Shown one piece after another: positions 10,339 through 21,206 of a DNA stretch of 64,000 nt. The notes beneath the pieces are model-generated. The model was given only the letters and a program-made list of their open reading frames with translations, had not been told where the DNA came from and did no database searches. The translations under genes were made by a program, and so were the position numbers. The number at the start of each line of letters is the position of its first letter. The first letter of the stretch is position 1. The DNA lies in contig CM042010.1 in NCBI GenBank assembly GCA_023525715.1, positions 157,451,907 through 157,515,906 of the forward strand, in the 5' to 3' direction. Origin of the DNA: Cichorium intybus. Lineage: Eukaryota > Streptophyta > Magnoliopsida > Asterales > Asteraceae.

Positions 10339-10480
10339 ATGCATCCTAAATATCTATCTGGTAGTCAAAAACGTAAAAAGAGAAAAAGAGATGAATAATT
10401 AACAAATGTTCAAAGTGGGTATTTTGATAATTTTTTAAAAAAACCCACAAGTTTTTTCTCAAAATCAAAACAATAATGAT
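10339..10480 (+). pseudogene. remnant of hAT/TTF-type transposase-like protein, N-terminal part
   Basis: From ATG 10339 the frame reads MHPKYLSGSQKRKKRKRDE, then a stop, then continues in the same frame with NVQSGYFDNFLKK. The pattern K-x-L-S-G-x-x-K-R-K-K-R-K followed by Q-x-G-x-x-D-x-F is that of the N-terminus of plant TTF-type zinc-finger, hAT-dimerisation proteins. Only about 45 residues remain and the in-frame stop makes it dead. It fits the surrounding hAT-like element. Confidence 0.5.
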
Positions 10481-10605
10481 ATTCTTGATTATTTTTATAA
10501 CACTTATGGAAGTATAAATGTATTTTTGTAATAAGTAAAAAAGTTACATTTAGGGGCCTATTTTTTCGTCTTCGCATAGGGCCCTTAAATCAACGGACCG
10601 GCCTG

Positions 10606-11454
10606 CATGCCACTAATAATAGGCCACTAATAATACCGATTGGTAACATATCTATCAACCAAAGGATATTGCAACAAGGAATATACTTCTTTTGGTGTGG
10701 AGTAACATTTCATAACAGACATTTATCATTTTGGATGCCAGTTTAAACTGTTTATTTCGATTTGAAGTCATAAAGATTCAAGTGTTTGCTTAAACTAGTT
10801 ATGATTGTTGGATTAGTAATAGCCAAAAATAAATTCAATGAATGATCCAGTAGTTGTTATAAAGAGGCCCTGGTTTGTGTTTTGATTTAAAGAATTAGGA
10901 TCACATATTCAATTTTCTTAAAGGAAAGGACGTAGGCAATTTTATATTTATATTAAAAAAAAATACATCTACTCCTTAGTTAATTGTCTACAGAGCTATT
11001 TGATAACCTTTGAATGGAACCATTCAATGGTCACCTCTGAATCGGTTAGCATATAGTACATTTAAACGACCTCTAAATGAACCAAAGCCGTTGAATGACC
11101 TTTGAATGGTTAAGGAACCTTACCTTCTTCGAACCATTAAGAGTTCAGAATCATTTTAACACCAAGCACGTGTTTGGCAAAACTAGCTGAGAGCTAGTAG
11201 TCAGTAGCTAAAAGCTGGTAGCCGGTAGTTGGAAACTGAAAGCTAGAAGTTGTAGTTTTTTATTTGTGCAAAAGTATTTGACAAAGTTAGTTGTTAGCTT
11301 TTAATGTGTACTTATCAAACACGTAGCTTTTTATTTAATTTTTTCTTAAAAAGATAATGACCAAAAGCTCCTAAAAGTTCTCAAAGTTTGTTGCCAAACA
11401 TGTCTTAAAAGGCCTAATTTTATCAAACAACCCCTAAATTTAATTATTCCGGTA
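10606..11454. repeat. repeat-rich spacer with MITE-like block at about 11170-11405
   Basis: CACTAATAATAGGC is duplicated at about 10610-10640. About 11000-11160 contains internally repetitive ACCTTTGAATGG-type motifs. About 11170-11405 begins CACGTGTTTGGCAAAACTAGC and ends TTGCCAAACATGTC, imperfect inverted ends of a MITE; the target duplication is not clear. No gene seen. Confidence 0.45.
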
Positions 11455-12140
11455 GGAAAAATCTCACAAAAACCCAAGCTATTTCCATCATATGTCTGAA
11501 AAAAACCACTATATTTTTTTTGTACACTAAAACCCTTATATTTTTGAAACCGCCTAACTTAATCCTAATACTCGGTCACACTAGATACATGGTTTCATAC
11601 AACTTATGTGGAACTAATCGAGCCCAACTAGGTTAAATTCAAATCGTAGCAAGAACTGATCGACCCCAGGAAGATATCGAGCTTCGAATTAGGTGAATCA
11701 CAACAATAATTAATCAAATCTAGGTTATATTTGAATTGCAGCAAGAATCAATCAACCCCAAGGAAGATATCGAGCTTTGAATTAGGAGAATCACAGCAAG
11801 AACCGATCAAAACTAGGTTAAATTCGAATTGCAGCAAGAATAGATCGGTCCCAAAGAAGATATTGAGCTTTGAATTAGGAGAATTGCTTTAAGAACCGGT
11901 CTATATTTCTAATGAAGGTTTAAAGCCACATAGGATATGTAATGGACTCTTAAATGCCGGTTATAGTGCCTTCAATTGGGCAGTTTTGAAAACATACGGG
12001 TTAAATTACGCGGTTTCGAAAACATAAGGGTTAAATTAAGGCGGTTTTGAAAACATAATGGTTTTAGTGTATAAAAAAATAATATAATGATTTTTTCGGG
12101 CATATAACGAAAATAGCTTGAGTTTTTGTGAGATTATCCC
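11455..12140. mobile_element. Mutator-like MITE with terminal inverted repeats of about 110 bp, 686 bp
   Basis: The first about 110 bp (GGAAAAATCTCACAAAAACC onward) are inverted at the right end. The flanks ATTCCGGTA (11446-11454) and ATTTCGGTA (12141-12149) form a 9-bp target duplication with one mismatch. Long inverted repeats plus a 9-bp duplication are diagnostic of Mutator-like elements. The interior is a tandem repeat of about 93 bp and non-coding. Confidence 0.88.
11629..11907. repeat. tandem repeat of about 93 bp, three copies, inside the Mutator-like MITE
   Basis: Units start at AGGTTA near 11629, 11722 and 11815. Each contains GCAAGAA, GGAAGATATCGAGCT-like and GAATTAGG motifs with moderate divergence. 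Confidence 0.8.
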
Positions 12141-13514
12141 ATTTCGGTAATCAAAATATTATAGGCAATGTACTCAATTTTGAAATAATTAAACTAATTA
12201 TAGATGCATATGGAACCACCTTATGATCCCTCAATTTAACAACTAACGATTTTGATTTTTAAGTCGCGAGAAACGGCTTGATACTAAATTGGAATCACAT
12301 AAGTTGTGAAAATCATGATATATCAAATTCACCACCATTATCGCATTGAGAGATTTCTTTGTCTCAATTAAATTGTTTTTTGACATACATTTGAAAATGT
12401 AAAAACTTGGAAAAGAACATCAAATGTGCGTCTAAGTAAATATATACTTAAACAAAGGGTGAGAATGATATAAAAATATGACATAATACTTCAAACCACT
12501 GTGGCTAGGTAACATAGATGTCCAACCATCCGAGTGAATTACATCTATAAGGGAAGACACGACGATGTTTGAAGGACTAAATGGAACACGTACATGTTTT
12601 CCCGACTAACAAGCTGAATAAAAAATGTGAGATTTCACTTTATTACAGGAAATACGGCGACTTGAAACTAAATGTTGATAAGCAGGTTTATTGGGATGAT
12701 TGAGACGTTTGTGCCATATAGAAGACCGATGGTAACAACATATTGATGAGACACAGTAGTGAAGGGATAGAGGTTTCACGTGCTGTCATATTGTAATAGG
12801 GCATGATGGGTCCAATAGTCATTCACAATAAAACCAAATTTGTCAAATTCAATAACATATTGATTACCACAAGTAAATTTATAAATAGAAATCATATTTT
12901 TAATAATTTGAGGAGTAATAAGGACACTATGAAGTTGTGTCCAATCTGGCCCATGACTAATGTGGACTCGAGGCATTGGTCAGATGGGCCTACTGTTGCG
13001 ACCAGCTATTGAGTTGGTTTGGTAAGGAGTAGGCCCACGCTAGAATTGGGTTGAAGTGGGAAGAAAGCCATTTGATGGGACAGCAGACCCGATGCCGTCA
13101 ACTGCTATTATTGTTGGCTATTAACGAAGGAAGGACGACAGTCTCCATGTCGGCTACCGCCTCAATTTTGACCATAATCAGGCATGTGTTATCAGATAGT
13201 AAATTTTGAGGGGATAATGCATGATCCGAGTACAATTGTTGAATGGGACACACTTGACTCATTTGCCGATCTTCCACTAGAGCATAAAGCTTATCTTTAA
13301 AATAAGTCGGAATCGTATACATTATCATCTTCTTTCGAGGAACAATTATGTGAATATTGTCAAGCAAGTATGTGATTCACATACAAGACTCCGTTCTTCT
13401 TCACCGATGGTGTCAAGTTGATGACTTTTACTTCTTTTTTGTCATGAAATAACTCCTCGATATTGGTCAATACTTAATACTTGATAGGCAGTGACATACA
13501 GTTTTAGAATCATC

Positions 13515-13735
13515 TCTGGTAGAGGTTGGGAGATGGTTCCGTAAATTCATGTTTTTACAATAAAATCGAGACGGAACCATTATTGTTTGTTGGGGAGTAA
13601 ACTTATGTTTTTACAATAAAATCGAGACGAAACCATTATGTTTGTTGGGAGTAAATTCATGTTTTTACAATAAAATCGAGACGAAACCATTACGTTTGTT
13701 GGGAGTAAATTCTAGTAGAGGTTGGGAGTCGGTGA
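13515..13735. repeat. tandem repeat of about 55 bp, three-plus copies
   Basis: GTAAATTCATGTTTTTACAA-type units begin at about 13541, 13597 and 13651, with a fourth start at 13705. The motif GTAGAGGTTGGGAG flanks both ends, suggesting slippage or unequal exchange. Confidence 0.85.
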
Positions 13736-13756
13736 TGCAATACATGGCATGGTGAG

Positions 13757-13908
13757 CAGTGGCGGAACTGATATAGGGCACAGGGTTGCCTGTGCCCCTA
13801 TTCAACTTTTTCGGCACAGTGGAAAAATTTATAGAAAATTTTCGACGTAGTATAAATTTACGACGTGCTAGTATGCTACCCTAAATACATTTTCTGGTTC
13901 CGTCGCTG
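13757..13908. mobile_element. hAT-type MITE, 152 bp
   Basis: Inverted ends CAGTGGCGGAAC and CAGCGACGGAAC. The flanks ATGGTGAG (13749-13756) and ATAGTGAG (13909-13916) form an 8-bp target duplication with one mismatch. No coding capacity. Confidence 0.85.
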
Positions 13909-14584
13909 ATAGTGAGTGTAGAAAAACACACGTCATGTGTCATAGTTCAGACGATTAAGGCTGAAGACAGATGAACAAAAGCTCAGATGTTGATTATTTC
14001 ATAGGAATATTCTGAGGCAAGATTTGCAGAACCACTACTTGATCTCGTCATCGCCTATGGTGAAGGAGAAGCTAGCGGCAATATGTAATATTACGGGAGA
14101 GATTTTTGGAAAAGATAAGAGAGAGGAGCGGATAGATTAGGAAAGTAGCTCTAATAACATGACAAATACATTTCTCATTAATATAGATACGATACAATTC
14201 GGATATACAATAATACATATGGGCCTAAGTCGATGGGCTAGTATACAAAACACACACATACATAACACATTAGAGCCATATTAGAAAAGTGAATAACCCA
14301 CAAAGGCACAAATGATATTGGTGACAGAAAGGATATGAAGAACTTGAACTACATGCTAAATTGGTAAATTGAAGCATATCCACAAAGGGGATTTGTGAGA
14401 AAATAAAACCCTTTTTGCATTCGACAAACTTACTCACATGAATGAATATTCACGATATCTTCTTGGAATTACGTACCGTAAGTATGTTGGTGGTTTTGAT
14501 AAAATTAGTTGGAAGCGGAAGAAACGAAAGATGATAAAATACCATGCTTGTGATAAGTTCATAGTTTTCAAACAAAACAAACAG

Positions 14585-14666
14585 GTGGTCGTGCCGGAGT
14601 GGTTATCGGGCATGACTAGAAATCATGTGGGCTTTGCCCGCGCAGGTTCGAATCCTGCCGACCACG
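14585..14666 (+). tRNA. tRNA-Ser (anticodon AGA)
   Basis: Acceptor stem GTGGTCG (14585-14591) pairs with CGACCAC (14659-14665), with discriminator G at 14666. Anticodon stem CATGA/TCATG surrounds the loop CTAGAAA with anticodon AGA at 14618-14620. A long variable arm (TGGGCTTTGCCCG region) is typical of serine tRNAs. The T arm contains GGTTCGAATCC. No intron. A T7 run at 14667-14673 serves as the RNA polymerase III terminator. All stems look intact, so it is probably functional. Confidence 0.97.
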
Positions 14667-14810
14667 TTTTTTTCTCGGAAAACATAGAACTGGTGGAACT
14701 AGATTCTCTTTAAGATAAAAAAAACTATGTAATGGACTCTTAATAGATGTATCGCTTGTAGAAATCCACAGTTAGAGTCAACCTTGCAACACAAACGGTG
14801 AAAAATTAAA

Positions 14811-15713
14811 GGATTAATGAACTAAATGGGTAACGAACTCTTGCTTTTGTCCATATTTAGGTAAGAATGTTTTTTTTGTACCCTTTCACCCATCAAACTT
14901 ATGGTGACCGTTTAAAAAAGGGTAATATGACCCACGATTGTAGGTTTTTGCTGATTTGGATATTATTGTATATTACGTGGCATTACGGAAATATTACGTG
15001 GCATTACCCATCAAACTTATGGTACCCGACTCAACCCGGTTCACTGAGTCAACTTGCCGAGATGACCGAGTCGACTCAACAAGTTGCAGATCGGGGAAAC
15101 TGATGGTAGGGGTTTGCTTCGGAGGGCCACCGGAGGCTAGAACCGGTGGCGGATTGTCGAGACTCGGCGGTTTGATGGGCTGAATCGGAAGTTGCAGGTG
15201 TGCGGAGGGCTCGATCGGGAAAGGAGAAGTAGCAGTGATGGTGTTCGGTTGGTGAGGTCGAGGCCTGATGGAGGTGAGTGCAGTGGAGGCGGTGCTGTGA
15301 AGCAGCTTGCAACGGTGGTGCGAGCAGGTGGCTAGGGTTCGATCGGGGAAGGCGAAGATGATCGGGGGGAGGATCTGTGTTCGCGTAAGGGAGAAAGGAG
15401 GGAAGAGAGATGAATCGGGTAGGGTTTAGGAGATGGGGTGGGTTATTTTGGTCAAATGAGGGAAACGGGTCGGATACTTTGGTCAAATGAGGGAACCGGA
15501 GATGGGGGATGGCCACGTAATATTTCTGTAATGCCACGTCATACATGATAATGCCACATAATATCCAAATCAGCAAAAACCTACAATTGTGGGTCATATT
15601 ACCTTTTTTTAAACGGTCACCATAAGTTTGATGGGTAAAAGTGCACAAAAAAAACATTCTTACCTAAATGTGGACAAAAGCAAGAGTTGGTTACCCATTT
15701 AGTTCATTAATCC
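14811..15713. mobile_element. Mutator-like element with inverted repeats of about 190 bp and GC-rich core
   Basis: The ends GGATTAATGAACTAAATGGG and their inverted copies match over about 190 bp. A perfect 9-bp target duplication AAAATTAAA lies at 14802-14810 and 15714-15722. The core (about 15010-15490) is far richer in GC than its AT-rich surroundings and keeps a long minus-strand open frame (15076-15657) of Pro/His/Ser-rich sequence. This is the pattern of a Pack-MULE that captured a piece of a host gene, possibly a 5' exon; I cannot name the donor. Confidence 0.85.
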
Positions 15714-16154
15714 AAAATTAAAATTACATAATAGATGTATCGCTTGTAGAACAATCTTAGATTCTTTTGACAATTTTAGATGGTATAAAAGAAAGATTGT
15801 TATTGTACTTTGATAAATTTTCCAGTAATTTGATAAAAAATTGAAAGAAAATTTTGTAACTAACCCGCGTAATTGTTTTCTGGGTGGTTCGCTATGTATA
15901 TATATGTTATTAGTTTGTTAATTTGTTTGACATTGCTTTCACGATAAAAGAGATAGCATCCCGACAGTATATCAAGTTGTTTTAGAAAACAAAGCTACAA
16001 TAACAAAAAGAAACATTCTGATTTGATATTTATCAAATAACATACTACAGCGAAAACAATCCAAAGCATTAATCACACGAGGAAACAAATGAAACAATAT
16101 GAGTAATCAAATACAACAAGACCAACGACACACCCCAAATGATCAGAATAATTC
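15714..16154. other. intergenic, 3' flank of lipid transfer gene A
   Basis: AT-rich sequence with no gene recognised. It includes the downstream region of the minus-strand LTPG gene. Confidence 0.5.
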
Positions 16155-16925
16155 TTAGATTTTCATTCCAAAGAAAAGAACGAAAAGCAGAAGGTAACTT
16201 GGTGCTCCAAATTTGCTTCCACTTGATGCGTTGTTATTTGTTGATGGTGTTGATTTTGATCCAGACCCAGATCCAGATGCTACAAATGCGTTATCTTAAT
16301 CAATATTAATAACTAATTAAACTATTCAAGTATAAAAATAGCGATGGTACGTTTTAGTACACTACCTGAAGGGGCACCTGGTGTTGATGTTGTAGTGGGA
16401 GCTTCGGTTTGAGGGGTTTCTCCTACTGGTTCTATCTGTGAACCAGTAGGGGAGACCGTTGAACTTGTAGGTGCACTAGCAGGCTCACTAGCGGGTCCGT
16501 TAGCAATGCCTACCAAAATAATTTCAAATCGATGAGTAACTAAAATATTTAGTTTTGATAAAAATATTTAAAAAGGAAAAAAGAAAGAGTCAAGTCATAC
16601 CATTGCATAGGTTAAGTGGGGGAGTTTGTACTTTACATGCACCAGGAAGATTTAATGCTAGAGTTTGGTTAATAGTAACACCAATATTAGGCCCATTGCC
16701 ATTGAGTAAAGAGCAAAGGCAACGTGGTTGTGATTGCACCACGGTTGAGAGTTGTGAGCAACATGAAGGTGAGGGAGTAGACGAGTTGCCTGTGACAAAG
16801 TTTAGGCATGAAGCCAGACCCATGAGTGTGTTGGTGCAAGTGCTCGATTGAGCGTGGGCTCCACCCCAGACGGTGACCATTAGGACTAGGACCAGGCTCA
16901 TGGCTTCTTTCCCTTTTAAAGCCAT
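16155..16925 (-). CDS. GPI-anchored non-specific lipid transfer protein (LTPG), copy A
   Basis: Three exons on the minus strand: 16925-16601, 16509-16366 and 16279-16155, with GT-AG introns of 91 and 86 nt; 197 residues. A signal peptide of about 25 residues ends near AHAQ. The eight-cysteine motif follows (C-x9-C-x14-CC-x12-C-x-C-x25-C-x9-C), the fold that holds lipids in a hydrophobic tunnel. A Pro/Ser/Thr-rich linker, an (SG)n stretch and a C-terminal hydrophobic tail (YLLLFVLFFG) indicate a GPI anchor at the plasma membrane or cell wall. LTPGs carry cuticular or suberin lipids. It forms a head-to-head pair with copy B, which has the same exon 1 and exon 2 lengths (325 and 144 nt). A TATA-like TATAAATA lies at 17033-17026. 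Substrate and tissue cannot be told from sequence. Confidence 0.92.
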
Positions 16926-17793
16926 TGGTTAGGTAAGATTGATTTTGCTATGAGCACAAAGAGGCTATATGACTATAAGTATTTGTGAGATTAATGGCTT
17001 CTGGTTTTGTGGAATTAATGAAGCGTATTTATAAGGAGAAACTTTGGGATAGGAAATGATTGAGATTTTATTTGATTATAATATATAGTTTTGGGTAGCC
17101 AACTTTACCAATTGATTTTGGCTTTTATTTCCAATTATTTGAGTTCCATGATTTTTCAGACTGAATTTTGACATAAGAAATATATATGTGTTTTATATAT
17201 GCGCAGACACTCACATACACGTATACATGCATACATCAACATATCTACACATACATATGCACACATATAAAGTCAAATTTTTGAAGGCTTATAGGTTGAT
17301 TCTGTTTTTTTAGATCACTTTTGTAAGTTGTCCAAAACAATCAAAATCGAGTTGAAATTTTACAATAGCATACGACAAGGTTTAGACTTAGGCAGGACAA
17401 TATGATATTTAGATATTTAAAAATAATAAATATACAGGAAATCTTCCTATTTTTAAACAATTTAAGAAAATTTATTTTCTCAGTGTGGTTTTGAAAAATG
17501 GGGATATATGGAGAAAGGACAACGTATTTGCATCACTTATTGATTTAGCAGCTAGACTATTTTTTTAGTAGTTAATAATAGTAGTATGACTACATCGATA
17601 AATGTAGTTCACTTACTAAATTGTTATAATGTTAAAATTAAGTCGTATATTATCCAATAACAACGAAAACAATAGAATAGTCAAAATGACAAGGTAACGG
17701 AAGTTTTTGTATATAGATACAAATGAATGAATGATAATATCCAATAATTTAAGATATAATTCAAACATTGATTTGGAATCTAACCAACCTTAC
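16926..17793. other. promoter side of LTPG copy A and AT-rich spacer
   Basis: The first about 180 bp are the inverted counterpart of the copy B promoter (shared TTGGCTACCC and AAAGTTTCTCC-type blocks and a TATA box), so the duplication included regulatory DNA. The rest is AT-rich with no gene seen. Confidence 0.55.
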
Positions 17794-18508
17794 TAGGGGT
17801 GAGCATGGTGCGGTTTGGTGCGGTTTTTGGTCAAAACGGAACCGCAAACCGCATTATGCGGTTTTTGAAAATCTAAAACCGCAATTTGCGGTTTCTAATG
17901 CGGTGCGGTTTTGCGGTTTTTCCATGCGGTGCGGTTTTATTGGTGCGGTTTCGGTTATTAACCGCATAATATAGTGGTGTGCGTTTTTTTCCTATGGTGC
18001 GATTGTAAAACCGCAGAAGTTCAAAATCAACGCATTTTTTTTAAAATTTTTAGTATTTTGACTAGATATTTAGTATATAGCCGCAATCAAAATACAAAAT
18101 AGAACGCATTTGTTTTTTTGTACTTAGTATAATAAATCATAAAACAACTAAATTTTATAACTTACAATTGGTGAAAATGACAAATGGAATTGCCACTATC
18201 AAAATACAAAATGAAATTGTCGTTCAAACTCACTCTTTTAAGTTTTATCTAATCTATAATGTCATATTTAAACTTAATAATAAGTCAATAATATATATAT
18301 TATGTAATTATTTAATACATGATAATCGGTGCGGTTCGGTTATTTGCGGTTTTTCCAAAAGTAAAAACCGCACCGCACCACAATTTTGCGGTTTTTGTAA
18401 AAGTATAAACCACACCATCGGTTTTTGTTTTGGTTTCGGTTTTTCGGTTTCGGTTTTTGCGGTTTTTTCGGTTATTTTTTGTTGCGGTTCGGTTTTTGCT
18501 CACCCCTA
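17794..18508. mobile_element. hAT-type MITE of GCGGTTTT repeats, 715 bp
   Basis: Ends TAGGGGTGAGCA and its inverse TTGCTCACCCCTA. Perfect 8-bp target duplication AACCTTAC at 17786-17793 and 18509-18516. Both arms are made of TGCGGTTTTT-type units and are self-complementary. It lies between the divergent LTPG genes A and B. Confidence 0.92.
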
Positions 18509-18892
18509 AACCTTACACATGTACACCAATGGTACCAATCACAACTGCAACACCTACGTTTGTTCACCAGCTTATATTTATTTATTAACTACTCTATGCA
18601 TTTGTTTATTGCACACCTCACTATCTCAGATTATGAGTTTCGCATATATACTTATGAGGAAAACTCTTGGAACATAAAATTTTAAATATTAAAGCCAAAA
18701 TTAATTGGTAAAGTTGGCTACCCAAACTATATATTATAGTCAAATCAAATTCAATTATTCCCTATGCTCCAAAGTTTCTCCATATAAATACATGTCGTTA
18801 ATCCCACAAAACCATAAGCCATCAATAACACTAGATCACAAATACACAGTTAGCCTCTTTGCCTTCATTGCAAAATCAAACTTACTTAACTA
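18509..18892 (+). promoter_or_regulatory. promoter of LTPG copy B
   Basis: TATAAATA at 18783-18790, 110 bp before the ATG. About 18700-18890 is an inverted near-copy of the DNA upstream of LTPG copy A (TGGCTACCCAAACTATATATT and AAAGTTTCTCCAT blocks). Confidence 0.65.
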
Positions 18893-19653
18893 ATGACTTT
18901 AAAAGGGCAAGAAGTCATGGGCATAGTCCTAGTCGTAATGGTCATGGTCTGGGGTGGAGCCCAGGCTCAATCGAGCACTTGCACCAACACACTCATGGGT
19001 TTGGCTTCATGCCTAAACTTTGTCACGGGCAACTCGTCTACCCCCTCACCTTCATGTTGCTCACAACTCTCGACCGTGGTGCAGTCACAACCACGTTGCC
19101 TTTGCTCGTTACTCAATGGCAATGCCCCTAATATTGGTGTTACTATTAACCAAACTCTAGCATTAAACCTTCCCGGTGCATGTAAAGTACAAACTCCTCC
19201 CCTCAACCTATGCAATGGTATGTTTTTTTTTTTCTTTTTTAAATTATATGTATCGAAATTAAATATTTCAATTATTATCTAATCTAAAATTATATTGGCA
19301 GGCGTTGCTAATGGACCCGCTAGTGGGCCTGCTAGTGGACCTACAAGTCAGGCAGCTTCCCCTGTTGGCTCACAAACAGAGCCATCGGTGGAAACCCCTG
19401 CAACCGAAGCCCCCACTGCAACATCAACTCCAAGTGTACCTTCAGGTAATGTGTTGAACCATCGATGGTTTTGAACTTGACGTGTTTAGTTTTTTATACT
19501 GATTATGTTATTGCATATGCAGGATCGGGATCTGGATCTGGATCTGGATCAAAATCAACGCCGTCAACAAATAACAACAGCTCGAATGGAAGCAAATTTG
19601 GAGCACCAAATTACCTTATGCTTTTCGTTCTTATATTAGGAATGAAATTCTAA
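18893..19653 (+). CDS. GPI-anchored non-specific lipid transfer protein (LTPG), copy B
   Basis: Exons 18893-19217, 19302-19445 and 19523-19653 with GT-AG introns; 199 residues. A signal peptide of about 25 residues ends at AQAQ. The eight cysteines are at 30, 40, 55, 56, 69, 71, 97 and 107. The linker is Pro/Ser/Thr-rich, followed by an SGSGSGSGS stretch and a hydrophobic C-terminus (NYLMLFVLILGMKF) as expected for GPI anchoring. The protein is nearly identical to copy A in exon 1. Head-to-head arrangement with conserved promoters suggests an inverted duplication and perhaps shared expression. It probably carries lipids for cuticle or cell wall; the exact cargo is unknown. Confidence 0.93.
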
Positions 19654-21124
19654 GAATTATTGTGATCTTTAAGGATCTGTTGTTGTTTGTTGTATTTGTT
19701 TTCAGATATTGTTTTGGTTGTTTCCATGTGTGATTATAGTTTCGAATGGTTTTTGATGTGATTTGTCATTCAATTTCTTACTTTATAAATATTAGATCAA
19801 TATGTTCTTTTTTATAATGTAGCTTTTTTGTACCAAATAACTTGATTTATTATCAAGATCATTTAATCATTTTTCTAGAGTGAGAGCAAAGACAAATAAA
19901 AAAAATAGTGCATTCATCGACCTGCACAAAAGCGGTCTCGGATCGGTCTCGATGTGACTTTTTTTACAGTCCGTTCAATTTTTGGACCAGTATCACACAA
20001 TTTTTGGACCAGTTCTTCCTACTTTCATCTGCATTCTTACCATCAATAACCCTTCCAACTCCTTCAACCTCCTTGCAAATATTTCATAGGCAGCTTTTAG
20101 AGTCGAGTCGTGCACCCCACCTGTTGCTGACTTGTTACATGTATGCATGTTGAGTGAGATGAAGTCATAAAGAGAAGTGAAGGGATAAAGGGACTGATTT
20201 TATAATTGAGATAGAATGGATACTTGAAAAGACCAAAATACCCTCATGCGCAAGGCACATGAGGGCTCTTTTCGGTGGCAAACAAATTTTGTGAGGTGAG
20301 GGACTAAAACGTTCTAATTTAGATTGAAATAGCGACCAAACTTTCATCAAACAATATAGTTGGACCAAAGGTGTTATGTTCATCAAACATTAGGGGCTAA
20401 CCTTGTAATTTAGTCTAGAAAAATGAAACACGCCTTGTTGATAGGTTTGGGAAATACGTAATATCTTGGAATAACTTTTAATATTATTATTTAAACCCTA
20501 TCCGAGCAGATTAGTTAGTTTACTGTCGCTTCATTATTCGATTAATTCTCAACCCCTCAAACTGAAGGACCCATAAAATTGGATTAAAAACGTATACGAT
20601 ACAAATCAATTGGTGATCTAATCATTCCCAAAATGGCATCAATTTTCTATACTAGACCCAGTCTTAGGTACACCTAAGTTGGTCACCCTTCCTTTGATAG
20701 AACCATCACAATCTATTATTTATTTATTATCAACGGCAAATATGTAAATTAACTTAGACAAACATATTATTTCGATATAGTGAGTGAGATAAATCCTTTA
20801 ACTCTATATGTATATGTCATCTGTGGAAAACTATAACGTTCGTCTTTTGGTTTAATAAATGTTTTAGTAATATATTTTCTCTTTCGTTAGATGTCTAGGG
20901 GGAAAAATTTTATGAAGAATGCAATGTTGTTGATATATTTAGCTTAATTCAACCCTTAAATTTTGGGTGCGTAGTTTTCAAAGCAGGCATGATTAATGTA
21001 ACACCTTTTTACTTTTCGAAGGTTTGTATATTTTAGTATATATAAATATACAATTAAATTTGAAATTTTATAAACAGTTGCAATGATTATGATTGTTTAG
21101 ATAAAGTTGGTCACCAAAATCTCC
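19654..21124. other. intergenic between LTPG copies B and C
   Basis: No gene recognised. About 20000-20425 ends with AACATTAGGGGCTAACCTTGTAATTT, a transposon-like end of the TTAGTCC/AAATTACA type seen in plant long-TIR elements; its partner end was not found. The remainder is AT-rich. Confidence 0.4.
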
Positions 21125-21131
21125 TATAAAT
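21125..21131 (+). promoter_or_regulatory. TATA box of LTPG copy C
   Basis: TATAAAT 82 bp upstream of the chosen ATG at 21207. Confidence 0.6.
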
Positions 21132-21206
21132 GCGTTTATTGATTTCAATGAAGAAGGCATTCAAAACCAAAACACATAATTGGCAACCATTATTACAACT
21201 TACCCA

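Larger units (their letters stand above)
7316..10605. mobile_element. hAT-like element, decayed, carrying nested insertions
   Basis: The left end reads CAGGGCCGGCCC and the right end GGACCGGCCTG, imperfect inverted termini of a common plant hAT type. Near the right end (10339-10480) is a remnant resembling the N-terminus of a TTF-type zinc-finger hAT-derived protein. Three later insertions lie inside (7667-8198, 8229-10098 and a LINE tail within the latter). I could not match an 8-bp target duplication (left flank TATAAAGG, right flank CATGCCAC), so the limits are inferred from the termini alone. Confidence 0.45.
12210..14275 (-). pseudogene. decayed Copia retrotransposon remnant (5' LTR-like, gag-pre-integrase, integrase)
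   Basis: On the minus strand, about 12980-12640 reads like a Copia gag-pre-integrase region (VLITPQIIKNMISIYKF, then a degraded LYGTN in place of LWHxR). About 12640-12210 continues with integrase-like stretches, including CDNGGEF, broken by stops. About 14275-14100 has the composition of a Copia 5' LTR. Reverse transcriptase and the 3' LTR are missing. It is old: many stops and frameshifts, plus tandem repeats and a MITE inside. Confidence 0.65.

Noticed and set aside
14438..14713. 91-codon ORF on the plus strand
   Set aside because: It runs straight through the tRNA-Ser gene; no family features.
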